From positions 158,973,697 through 159,037,696 of the forward strand of contig NC_073627.1 of assembly GCF_029407905.1 (NCBI RefSeq): a DNA stretch of 64,000 nt, read 5' to 3'. Of the stretch, positions 12,904 to 22,760 are shown piece after piece. Position numbers and translations under genes: made by a program. Each line of letters opens with the position of its first letter. Within the stretch, counting starts at the first letter, position 1. The DNA comes from Bubalus kerabau (taxonomy: Eukaryota > Chordata > Mammalia > Artiodactyla > Bovidae). Below the pieces are notes generated by a model, which ran no database searches, was not told the origin of the DNA, and worked only from the letters and a program-made list of their open reading frames with translations.

Positions 12904-13394
12904 ATCCACACATAAAATAATGAGATTGGATCTTTATTTTAACATGATACAGCAGAAAATCAGTGAAAAGGGAGTTAAAGTAGGAGTAAAACATAAGACC
13001 TGAAACTCTAATACTAGAAGAAAACATAGGGAGAAACCTTCATGACATTGATCTTTGTATTGATTCTTGGTTATGATACCAAAAGCACAGGTGATAAAAG
13101 CAAAAATTAAAAAGTGGGGCTACATCAAACTAAAAGGCTGCTCAGCAAGGGAAATAAGAGTGGAAAGTCAGCTTATAGACTGGGAGAAAATATTTAATAA
13201 AAGGTTAATCCTTTGAGGAACTCTTGCAATTCAGTAACAGAAAAATCTATTAATCTGGTTTAAAAAGTGGTCTAAGAACTTGAATGGACTCTTCTCCAGA
13301 GAAGGCACATAGATGGCCAATAGATATATGAAAAAATGGTCTTCATTAGTCATCAAGGAAATGTAAATCAAAACTACAAAGATATACCTACTTA

Positions 13395-13540
13395 AGAGGG
13401 ATGGTACGGGGAGGGAGGAGGGAGGAGGGTTCAGAATGGGGAACATGTGTATACCTGTGGCAGATTCATGTTGATATATGGCAAAACCAATACAATATTG
13501 TAAAGTTAAAAAAAAAAAACAACAAAAAAAAACAAAAGAC
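13395..13540 (+). mobile_element. Young bovine-type L1 3' end with A-rich tail
   Basis: A purine-rich block (gggagggaggagggaggagg) is followed by 'atgttgatatatggcaaaac' and 'aatattgtaaagtt', then an A-rich tail. This is the end of the bovine L1 3' UTR as I know it, inserted 5'-truncated into the older L1. The G-rich tract is a known L1 3' UTR hallmark. Confidence 0.75.
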
Positions 13541-13999
13541 AAAGTATTGGCAGGGATGTGGAGAAACACCTGAAAATTGTTAGTGGGAAGCAAAATGGTA
13601 CAACTGCTATTGAAAATGGTATTAAGATTCCTCAAAAAATTACAATTAGAATAATTATGATCCAGCAATGCTTGCTTCACTCTGTGTATGTCTGTACATA
13701 CATATAATATATAAAAGAATTTAAAGCAGGGTTTCAAAGAAATAATAGCACACATATGCTCATTGAAGAACTACTAGAAAGACTTAAGATGTGGAAACAA
13801 ACTAAATGTGTATAGAGAGAATTATGGATACAGCCAATATGGTATATACATAACATAGAATACCTTTCAGCTTTTAAAAGGGAGGAAATTTTGTGATATT
13901 TGACAACATGAATGAACTGTGAGGATATTAACCTAAGTGAAATAACCAGACACTGAAAAACAAACACTGCATAATTCCACTTATATTAGGTATTTAAAA

Positions 14000-15801
14000 C
14001 TGGTTCAGTTCAGATGCTCAGTTGTGATTGACTCTTTGTGACCCAATGGACTATAGTGTATCAGGTCTCCTTGTCTGTCACTAACTCCCAGAGCTTGCTC
14101 AAACTCATGTCCATTGAGTTGGTGATGCCATCTAACCATCTCATCCTCTGTTGTCCCCTTCTCCTCCTGCCTTCAATCTTTCCCAGCATCAGGATCTTTT
14201 CCAAAGAGTATGTTCTTTGCATCAGGTGGCCCAAGTACTGGAGCTTCAGTTTCAGCATCCGTCCTTCCAATGAACATTCAGGACTGATTTCATTTAGGAT
14301 GGACTTGGTTGGATCTCCTTGCTGTCCAAGGGACTCTCGAGAGTCTTCTACAACACTACAGTTCAAAAGCATCTTCAGTGCTTAGCTTTCTTTATGGTCC
14401 AACTCTCACATCCATGCACAACCACTGGAAAAACCATAGTTTTGATACATGGACCTTTGTTGACAAAGTAATGTCTCTGCTTTTTAATAAGCTGTCTAGG
14501 TTGGTCATAACTTTTCTTCCAAGGAGAAATGTCTTTTAACTTCATGCCTGCAGTCACCATCTGCAGTGATTCTGGAGTCCAGGAAGTAAAGTCTGTCACT
14601 GTTTCCACTGCTTCCCCATCTATTTGCCAAGAAGTGATTGGACTGGGTGTCATGGTGTTAGCCAACTTTTTCACTCTCCTCTTTCAGTTTCATCAAGAGG
14701 TTCTTTAGTTTCTCTTTGCTTTCTGCCATAAGGGTGGTGTCATCTGCATATCTGAGGTTACTGCTATTTCTCCTGGCAATCTTGATTCCAGCTTGTGCTT
14801 CATCCAGCCCATCATTTCGCACAATGTAGTCTGCATATAAGTTAAATAAGCATGGTGACAATATACAGCCTTGACATACTCCTTTTCCTATATGGAACCA
14901 GTCTGTTGTTCCATGGCCAGTTCTAACTGTTGCTTCTTGAGCTGCATACAGATTTCTCAGGAGGCAGGTCAGGTGGTATGGTATTCCCATCTCTTTCAGA
15001 ATTTTCCACAGTTTATTGGGATTCACACAGTCAAAGGCTTTGGCATAGTCAATAAAACAGAAATAGATGTTTTTCTGGAGATCTCTTGCTTTTTTGATCA
15101 GCAGATGTTGGCAATTTGATCTCTGGTTTCTCTGCCTTTTCTAAATTCATCTTGAACATCTGGAAATTCATGGTTTACATATTGCTGAAGACTTACTTGG
15201 AGAATTTTGAGCATTACTTTGCTAGTGTGTGAGATGAGTGCAATTGTGTGGTAGTTTGAGCATTCTTTGTCATTGTCTTTCTTTGAGATTGGAATGAAAC
15301 TGACCTTTTTCAGTCCCGTGGCCACTGCTTTGTTTTCCAAATTTGCTGGCATATTGATTGCAGCACTTTTACTGCATCATCTTTTAGGATTTGAAATAGT
15401 TCAACTGGATTTCCATTACCTCCACTAGCTTTGTTTATAGGGATGCTTCCTAAGGCCCACTTGACTTCGAATTCCAGGATGTCTGGCTCTAGGTGAGTGA
15501 TCATAGCATGGTGGTTATCTGGGTCATGAAGATCTTTTTTGTATAGTTCTTCTGTGTATTCTTGCCACCTCTTCTTAATATCTTCTGTTTCTGTTAGGTC
15601 CATATGGTTTCTGTCTTTTATGGTGCCTATCTTTGCATGACATATTCCCTTGTTATCTCTAATTTTCTTGAAGAAATCTCTAGTCTTTTGCTTTCTATTG
15701 TTTCCTCTATTGCTTTGCATTGACCACTTTTATATATTTTTCCTTTTCTCCTTACAAATAGCTGAGAAAAGAAGAGAAGCACAAGGCAAAGGAATAATGG
15801 A
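14000..15801 (-). mobile_element. BovB LINE with short 5' inversion and 12-bp TSD
   Basis: Antisense BovB from its 3' tail (left) through the C-terminal domain, reverse transcriptase and linker. It is bracketed by the perfect duplication 'aggtatttaaaa' (13988-13999, 15802-15813). The last 51 bp (15751-15801) read in the opposite, sense orientation ('ttacaaatagctgagaaaag'), so the 5' terminus is inverted. About 60 bp of linker is also missing next to the junction. Reverse-strand frames of 99, 122, 84 and 136 codons cover successive pieces, including the RT box with 'RYADDTTLMAES', but are broken by stops and shifts. Confidence 0.95.
14658..15026 (-). pseudogene. BovB reverse transcriptase fragment (palm)
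   Basis: An open stretch of 122 codons inside the 5'-inverted BovB copy. It contains the conserved block ending 'GKGVCQGCILSPCLFNLY' and the catalytic YADD box (motif C) near its end. In an intact BovB this would be part of a single polypeptide with an N-terminal APE-type endonuclease and central RT. Here the frame is cut by shifts at both ends, so no functional enzyme is expected. Confidence 0.85.
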
Positions 15802-15975
15802 AGGTATTTAAAATAGTCAAATTTATAAACTCAAAGGCTGGAATGTTGTTTCCCAGGGCCTATGGAGAGAAGGAAATGGGAAACTTTAACCAACATTAAA
15901 TTTCTGTTGAATAAGATAAATAACTTCTGAAGATCTGATGTACAATATCATATATGTAATCAGCAATAATATATT

Positions 15976-16230
15976 GTACTGTTAAAATTTAAGTTTTCAC
16001 CTCAATGAACTTTTTTTTTTTTTTTTTTTAATGGAAATACTTCCTCAGAATGGTGAGAAGTTTTAAGACTTCCAACCTGGAAGTGAATTTTTTCAATTGA
16101 GAATTGAGGGATCACCGAAGATTTTGAACAGAGAAGTGTTATGATAAAAATGACTTTTTAGATAGGTTAACTTGTTGCTATGTATTGGATCAATTGTTAC
16201 AAGAATGAATGAGTGCTTGGGGAAACAAGG
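15976..16230. other. Unassigned DNA with poly-T
   Basis: A T-run of about 20 nt at 16011-16031 follows the L1 remnant. Nothing else recognised. Confidence 0.4.
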
Positions 16231-16479
16231 TGTATTCATTTCCTATTGCTGCTATAAGGGATTACCATAAATTTAGTAACTTAAAACAATACAGATTTAT
16301 TATTTTACAAGCCTGGAGGTCAGAAGTCAGAAATGGATTTCACTGGGCTGAAATGAAAGTGTAGGTCCAGTTGTGCTTTCTCTGGAGGCTCTGGGAGAAT
16401 CCATTTCCTTGCCTTTTTCAGCTTCCAAAGGATACCTGTGTACCATAGCTTGTGACACCCTTCCTTTATCTTCAAAGCT

Positions 16480-16749
16480 GCTGCTGCTAAGTCGCGTCAG
16501 TCATGTCCGACTCTGTGCGACCCCATGGACTGCAGCCTACCAGGCTTCTCCATCCATGGGATTTTCCAGGCAAGAACACTGGAGTGGGTGCCATTTCCTT
16601 CTCCAATGCATGAAAGTGGAAAGTGAAAGTGAAGTCACTCAGTCGTGTCTGACTCTTAGCAATCCCATGGACTTGCAGCCTACCAGGCTCCTCCATCCAT
16701 GGGATTTTCCAGGGAACAGTACTGGAGTGGGGTGCCATTGCCTTCTCCG
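16480..16749 (-). mobile_element. Bov-A2 SINE with 12-bp TSD
   Basis: Antisense two-monomer Bov-A2 with a (GCT)n start. Perfect duplication 'atcttcaaagct' at 16468-16479 and 16750-16761. Confidence 0.96.
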
Positions 16750-16769
16750 ATCTTCAAAGCTAGTATAAT

Positions 16770-16948
16770 GAAAATGAAAGTGAAGTTGTTCAGTCCTGTC
16801 CTACCAGGCTTCTCTATCCATGAAGTTTTCCAGGCTAGAGTACTGGAGTGGGCTGCCATTTCCTTCTCCAGAGGATCTTCCCAACCCAGGGATTGAACCC
16901 AGGTCTCCTGCATTGCAGATAGATGCTTTACTGCCTGAACCGCCAGGG
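16770..16948 (-). mobile_element. Bov-tA SINE with 13-bp TSD, abutting Bov-A2
   Basis: Antisense Bov-tA, slightly shortened. Its duplication 'aagctagtataat' (16757-16769, 16949-16961) overlaps the right-hand duplication of the neighbouring Bov-A2, so the two insertions used essentially the same target. Confidence 0.95.
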
Positions 16949-17248
16949 AAGCTAGTATAATATGTATTTTCAAATATTTTTTTAACTGTGAACCTCTGCT
17001 TTCACAGTCACATTTTCTCTGGCTGTGACCCATTTATCACCCTTTTACAAGGACACTTTTGATTACATTAGACCCAACTGTATAATCCAGGCTAATCTCC
17101 CACATCAAAATGCTTAATCGCAGCTGCAAAGTCCCCTTTTGCCATGCAAAATAACATATTCACAGGTTTCAGAGATTCAGATATGGACATCTTTGAAGTG
17201 AAGTGAAGTGAAGTAGTGTCCAGTGGGACCATTATTCTGCCCACTACA

Positions 17249-17900
17249 CAAAAATAGGACATAAATTCATATGTGAATTAAGGGTGGTGGTGGCTATGGG
17301 ACTGACACTCCTCTGTATCTCCCTCCATAACTAATCAGGTATAAAAGTCTCTTCCTATGCATGATCCTGTGAAGCTATCTTCTCCTTACTTATTATTTCC
17401 ATTGACCAAGTGAACTTGGCCAATTTGGTGTTTCTGCTAATGTTGACTTCATCTAATAATTATGTCCTATATCTTCCTCTGCTACCTAAATTTTGCTAAT
17501 TCATTGTTAAATTGCATTTTGTCTTGTGGCTAAAAGGAGATAAATCACATTCATGCTATTTTCTTCCCTGATCTATGAGGCTTCTGCTGAGTTTTTTTTG
17601 TTTAGTCATTTTCAGAATATTAGGCTTTTCCACAAACATGGCAGGTAATTGGACTGAGTTTATTCATTGCAAACCATACAGGAAATTATCCAAATGACTC
17701 ATTCTAAAGAAAAAGATCTCAACAAAATAAATTTTTGAATCATGCACATATGCAGAATCTAAATTCTGAATAATTTTTGGTTTCTTCATGTTTAAATTAT
17801 AAAATAAAGGATAGTTAGCTACCTCATATTATAAAGGAAAATATGAAGCTCAAAAAACGTCATGATGAGGTCAGCAAATTATACAACAATATTCAAACCC
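17249..17900. other. Unassigned DNA
   Basis: No recognised repeat, exon or RNA gene. Confidence 0.45.
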
Positions 17901-18448
17901 CAGTTCAGTTCAGTTGCTCAGTTGTGTCCGGCTCTTTGCAACCCAGTGAACCACAGCATGCCAGGCCTCCCTGTCCATCATCAACTCTTGGAGTTCACCC
18001 AAACTCATGTCCATTGAGTCGATGATGCTATCCAACCACCTCATCCTCTGTCGTCCCCTTCTCCTCCTACCCTCAAACTTTCCCAGCATCAGGGTCTTTT
18101 CCAATGAGTCAGCTCTTTGCATCAGGTGGCCAAAGTATTGGAGTTTCAGCTTCAACGTCAGTCCTTCCAGTGAACACCCAGGACCGATCTTCTTTAGGAT
18201 GGGCTGGTTGGATCTCCATGCAGTCCAAGGGACGCTCAAGAGTCTTCTCCAACACCACAGGTCAAAAGCATCAATTCTTCAGCGCTCAGCTTTCTTTATA
18301 GTTCAACTCTCACATCCACACATGACCACTGGAAAAACCATAGCCTTGACTAAATGGACCTTTGTTGGCAAAGTAATGTCTCTGCTTTTTAATATGCTGT
18401 CTAGGTTGCAAAGAAATAGAGGAAAACAACAGAATGGGAAAGACTAGA

Positions 18449-19466
18449 TGCCAGGAGCCAGCGTGAGGAACTCCACCTGTGGCAAAGGTCATGAGGAAGG
18501 AGGCTCGGCATATGCAAAGGTGGGATAGAGCCTCAGGAGACCCCCTGGAAATTCTCGAGCAACTACCCCCAAAACCAGAGTCTGCCTACTTTAGTGCTTT
18601 GTGCTCTCACCTACACCTCTGACTTTACAGGGGGCTGTCCCCCACCACCTCTCTCTGAAAAAGAGTTAAATTACAGCTCCAGTTGATAAAGTTCCTGCGC
18701 GTGGCAAGAGTGTTTTAGTTCACAACCATGAGAGGCATGAGATGTTCTAAACTGTCTGAATACAGATTCCTTTGAGCAGTTAAAAGATTGATTAAAAATT
18801 GTATTGGTGAAGGGCTTTTCACTTGTTGGGCCAATGTTTGCTGCTAAGTTTCCATATCCCTTACCTGCTGTGTCCCTGGCAGTGTATTGATTAATATAAT
18901 TGGTGTAAGTAGTAGCTTTAATGTTTGTAACCTTGGACCCTTGAGTTAATTCTTTTTCTTGTTATAGTCCACCACACCTTTGCCCTATAGGAATGCAACT
19001 TTCTCTAATGCTTTTGGAGGGTGGCACCTGACTAATCACCTTTAGAGAAAAATAAATTTTCTGAAGAAAGGGTCTTAAAATGTTAACAGGCCTCTGGGCC
19101 AGAAGATGATGCAAATCACCTAAACTTTTTCATATGATAAGTTTGCAGAAAGAAAGCCTGGCTTACTGCATGACTCTACTCCTTCCCCCATTATCCTCTA
19201 TGCATAACTTAAGGTATAAAAATTACTTTGGAAAATAAAGTGCGGACCTTGTTCACCGAAGCTTGATCTCCCCATGTCGTTCTTTCTCTCACCTTTTGGC
19301 TGAATTATTCAGCCTCTTTTCTCCACTGAATTTCCTCACTGAGCTATCCTTACTTAACCACTCTTTATATCCTTAATTAACGTTTAATTAAGCAATTGCT
19401 TCCTGATCCTCGCCCACGCCATGACTGCTTCGAATTCCCTGGATCCACCCGGACTGGACCCCAGCA
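18449..19466 (+). mobile_element. Solo LTR, class II ERV type (BTLTR1-like), 6-bp TSD
   Basis: An element of 1,018 bp with TG...CA ends ('tgccaggagccagcgtgagg' to 'gactggaccccagca') and a perfect 6-bp duplication 'actaga' (18443-18448, 19467-19472). Near its 3' end are a TATA box (19215-19221) and AATAAA (19234-19239) only about 20 bp apart. This suggests a short R region and one shared promoter/poly(A) block. Six-bp duplication and this layout fit class II (ERVK-like) elements. No internal viral genes remain, so the provirus was lost by LTR-LTR recombination. BTLTR1 name from memory. Confidence 0.85.
19215..19239 (+). promoter_or_regulatory. TATA box and poly(A) signal of the solo LTR
   Basis: 'tataaaa' followed by 'aataaa' 12 bp later. 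In LTRs with a short R both signals sit just upstream of the transcription start. Activity is not shown by sequence. Confidence 0.55.
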
Positions 19467-19976
19467 ACTAGAGAAATCTTCAAGAAAATTAGAGATACCA
19501 AGGGAACATTTCATGCAAAGATGGGCTCGATAAAACAGAAATGGTATGAACCTAACAGAAGGAGAAGCTATTAAGAAGAGGTGGCAAGAATACACAGAAG
19601 AACTGTACAGAAAACATCTTCATGACCCAGATAATCACATTGGTGTGATCACTCACCTAGACCAGACATCCTGGAATGTGAAGTCAAGTGGGCCTTAGAA
19701 AGCATCACTACGAACAAGGCTAGTGGAGGTGATGGAATTCCAGTTGAGCTATTCCAAATCCTGAAAGATGATGCTGTGAAAGTGCTGCACTCAATATGCC
19801 AGCAAATTTGGAAAACTCAGCAGTGGCCACAGGACTGGAAAAGGTCAGTTTTCACTCCAATCCCAAAAAAGGCAATGCCAAAGAATGCTCAAACTACTGC
19901 ACAATTGCACTCATCTCACACGCTAGTAAAATAATGCTCAAAATTCTCCAAGCCAGGCTTCAGGAATACGTGAACC

Positions 19977-20552
19977 ATGAACTTCCAGATGTTCAAGCTG
20001 GTTTTAGAAAAGGCAGAGGAACCAGAGATCAAATTGCCAACATCTGCTGGATCATCGAAAAAGCAAGAGAGTTCCAGAACAACATCTATTTCTGCTTTAT
20101 TGACTATGCCAAAACCTTTGACTGTGGATCCCAATAAACTGTGGAAAATTCTTAAAAAGATGGGAATACCAGACCACCTGACCTGCCTCCTGAGAAATCT
20201 GTATGCAGGTCAGGAAGCAACAGTTAGAACTGGCCATGGAACAACAGACTGGTTCCAAATAGGAAAAGGAGTACGTCAAGGCTGTATATTGTCACCCTGC
20301 TTATTTAACTTATATGCAGAGTACATTATGAGAAATACTGGACTGGAAGAAGCACAAGCTGGAATCAAGATTTCCAGGAGAAATATCAATCACCTCAGAT
20401 ATGCAGATGACACCACCCATATGGCAGAAAGTGAAGAGGAACTAAAAAGCCTCTTGATGAAGGTGAAAGAGGAGAGTGAAAAAGTTGGGTTAAACTCAAC
20501 CTTCAGAAAACGAAGATCATGGCATCTGGTCCCATCACTTCATGGGAAATAG
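19977..20552 (+). pseudogene. BovB reverse transcriptase fragment
   Basis: An open stretch of 191 codons in the middle nested BovB. It covers the RT region that follows motif A, with 'GVRQGCILSPCLFNLYAEYI' and then YADD as 'RYADDTTHMAES'. The first part is in a different frame from the motif A region (the neighbouring frame ends at 20137), so a frameshift near 20125 separates motif A from motif C. The frame is lost again before the C-terminal domain (20519-20800). Confidence 0.85.
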
Positions 20553-20800
20553 ATGGGGAAACAGTGGAAACAGTGTCAGATTTTATTTTTTGGGGCTCTA
20601 AAATCACTGCAGATGGTGACTACGGCCATGAAATTAAAAGACACTTACTCCTTGGAAGGAAAGTTATGACCACCCTAGATAGCATATTGAAAAGCAGAGA
20701 CATTACTTTGCCAACAAAGGTCCGTCTAGTCAAGGCTATGGTTTTTCCTGTGGTCGTGTATGGATGTGAGAGTTGGACTGTGAAGAAAGCTGAGCACTGA
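20519..20800 (+). pseudogene. BovB C-terminal domain fragment
   Basis: A 93-codon frame with the BovB region downstream of the RT ('GPITSWEIDGETVETVSDF' to 'YGCESWTVKKAEH'). It ends at a TGA after the 'KKAEH' block, where intact copies read on into a basic C-terminal segment. The same premature stop occurs in the copy at 27444-28121. Confidence 0.8.
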
Positions 20801-21381
20801 AGAATTTGTTCTTTTGAACTGTGGTGTTGGAGAAGACTCTTGCAAGTCCCTTGGACTGCCACGAGATCCAACCAGTCCATTTTGAAGGAGATCAGCCCTG
20901 AGATTTCTTTGGAAGGAATGATGCTAAAGCTGAAACTCCAGTACTTTGGCCACCTCATGCGAAGAATTGACTCCTTGCAAAAGACTCTGATGCTGGGAGG
21001 GATTGGGGGTAGAAGGAGAAGGGTATGACAGAAGATGAGATACTGGATGGCATCACTGACTCGATGGACATGGGTCAGAGTGAACTCCGGTAGTTGGTGA
21101 TGGACAGGGAGCCCTGATGTGCTGCGATTCATGGGGTTGCAAAGAGTCAGACATGACTGAGCGACTGAACTGAATTGAACTGAACTGCAGTTGGTCATAA
21201 CTTTCCTTCCAAGGAGTAAGCATCTTTTAATTTCATTGCTGCAATCACCATCTGCAGTGATTTTAATAAAGTCAGCCATTGTTTCTACTGTTTCCCCAAC
21301 TATTTTCCATGAAGTGATGGGAAAGGATGTCATGATCTTAGTTTTCTGAATGTTGAGCTTTAAGACAACTTTTTCACTCTC

Positions 21382-21885
21382 CTATTTCACTTTCATCAAG
21401 AGGCTCTTTAGTTTTTCTTTACTTTCTGCCATAAAGATGGTGTCATCTGCATATCTGAGGTTATTGATATTTCTCCTGGAAATCTTGATTCCAGCTTGTG
21501 CTTCTTCCAGCCCAGCATTTGTCATGATGTACTCTGCATATAAGTTAAATAGGGAGGGTGACAGTATATAGCCTTGACGTACTCCTTTTCCTATTTGGAA
21601 CCAGTCTGTTGTTCCATGGCCAGTTCTAACTGTTGCTTCCTGACCTGCATACTGGTTTCCAAAGAGGCAGATCAGGTGGTCTGGTATTCCCATCTCTTTC
21701 AGAATTTTCCACAGTTCATTGGGATCCACACAGTCAAAGGCTTTGGCATAGTCAATAAAGCAGAAATAGATGTTGTTCTGGAACTCTCTTGCTTTTTCGA
21801 CGATCCAGCAGATGTTGGCAATTTGATCTCTGGTTCCTCTGCCTTTTCTAAAACCAGCTTGAACATCTGGATGTTCATGGTTCAC
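21382..21885 (-). pseudogene. BovB reverse transcriptase fragment (outer nested copy)
   Basis: A 167-codon open stretch with RT motif A region ('YFCFIDYAKAFDCVDPNELW') and the YADD box changed only in context ('RYADDTIFMAES'). Both catalytic aspartate motifs survive in this frame, but the element is cut by an insertion downstream and the frame is closed on both sides. Confidence 0.85.
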
Positions 21886-22301
21886 GTATTAATGAAGCCT
21901 GGCTTGGAGAATTTTAAGCATTACTTTACCAGCGTGTGAGATGAGTGCAATTGTGCAGTAGTTTGAACATTCTTTGGCATTGCCTTTTTTTGGGATTGGA
22001 GTGAAAACTGACCTTTTCCAGTCCTGTGGCCACTGCTGAGTTTTCCAAATTTGCTGACATATTAAGTGTAGCACTTATACTGCAATATCCTTTAGGATTT
22101 GAAATAGCTCAACTGGAATTCCATCACCTCCACTAGCTTTGTTCATAGTGATGCTTTCTAAGGCCCACTTGACTTCACATTCCAGGATGTCTGGCTCTAG
22201 GTCAGTGATCACACTATCCTGATTATCTGGGTTATGAAGATCTTTTGTGTACAGTTCTTCTGTGTATTCTTGCCACCTCTTCTTCATATCTTCTGCTTCT
22301 G

Positions 22302-22760
22302 TTAGGTCCACACTATATCTGTCTTTATCGAGCCCATCTTTGCATGAAATGTTCCCTTGGTATCTCTAATTTTCTTGAAGAGATCTCTAGTCTTTCCCAT
22401 TCTGTTGTTTTCCTCTATTTCTTTGCATTGATCGCTGAGGAAGGCTTTCTTATCTCTCCTTGCTCTTCTTTGGAACTCTGCCTTCAAATGGGTATATCTT
22501 TCCTTTTCTCCTTTGCTTTTCACTTCTCTTCTTTTCACAGCTATTTGTAAGGCCTCCTCAGACAGCCATGTTGCTTTTTTGAATTTCTTTTTCTTAGGGA
22601 TGGTCTTGATCTCTGTCTCCTGTACAATGTCATGAACCTCCATCCATAGTTCATTAGGCACTCTGTCTGTCAGATATAGCCCCTTACATCTATTTCTCAC
22701 TTCCATTGTATAGTCATAAGATATTTGATTTAGGTCATACCTAAATGTGAAACCGGACAC
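22302..22760 (-). pseudogene. BovB endonuclease-RT linker fragment
   Basis: A 152-codon frame in the linker, rich in Lys, Arg and Glu, with the string 'RYDLNQISYDYTMEVRNRCK'. No catalytic motif is expected in this part. The upstream endonuclease is absent because the copy is 5'-truncated. Confidence 0.75.

Larger units (their letters stand above)
12396..15975 (+). mobile_element. Old L1, ORF2 3' part and 3' UTR, multiply interrupted
   Basis: The sense strand reads through the C-terminal part of L1 ORF2 (homologues of '...ggagacatcatacttcctga', then 'gggctacatcaaactaaaag', then 'atgtaaatcaaaactacaaa') into the 3' UTR ('gcataattccacttatatta', then 'gttgtttcccagggcc' after the BovB). L1 pieces are 12396-12683, 12904-13394, about 13541-13999 and 15802-15975. 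They are separated by a Bov-tA, a young L1 3' end and a BovB. No intact frame. Its 5' portion is the inverted segment to the left. Confidence 0.8.
16231..17248 (-). mobile_element. ERVL-MaLR LTR (MLT1-like), split by two SINEs
   Basis: On the plus strand it begins 'tgtattcatttcctattgct' and ends 'ccattattctgcccactaca'. This is the reverse complement of an MLT1-type LTR with TG...CA ends. Internal matches include 'cttgcctttttcagcttcc' and 'acataacatattcacaggtt'. Two ruminant SINEs interrupt it, and a short (gaagt)n insert lies near 17200. Subfamily from memory. Confidence 0.65.
18409..21189 (+). mobile_element. BovB LINE (middle copy of a nest): 18409-18448 and 19467-21189
   Basis: Sense BovB that begins in the linker ('caaagaaatagaggaaaaca'), is split after 40 bp by an LTR, resumes at 'actagagaaatcttcaagaa', and runs to the 3' tail (gaactgaattgaactgaact). 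It entered the antisense BovB. A 4-bp 'gttg' overlap at 18405-18408 and 21190-21193 is the only candidate duplication. Frames carry the RT and C-terminal domain in pieces. Confidence 0.9.
17901..22747 (-). mobile_element. BovB LINE (outer copy of a nest): 17901-18408 and 21190-22747
   Basis: The two antisense pieces join exactly: the left ends 'aatatgctgtctaggttg' and the right begins 'gttggtcataactttccttc', sharing 'gttg'. Together they give about 2.07 kb from the BovB 3' tail through the RT into the endonuclease-RT linker. The gap holds a sense BovB and a solo LTR. Reverse-strand frames include a 167-codon RT stretch (21382-21885) and a 152-codon linker stretch (22302-22760). The copy is interrupted by stops as well as by the insertion. 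Confidence 0.9.

Noticed and set aside
17901..18448. Initially read as a BovB 5' inversion (antisense then 40 bp of sense)
   Set aside because: The sense part continues after the solo LTR to a full 3' tail, and the antisense copy resumes at 21190; it is nesting, not inversion.
21574..21939. A 121-codon frame opposite the BovB RT, also seen at 27234-27599 and 33621-33986
   Set aside because: It recurs only because the RT coding strand is similar in each copy; it is antisense to real coding sequence and has no domain or start context of its own.
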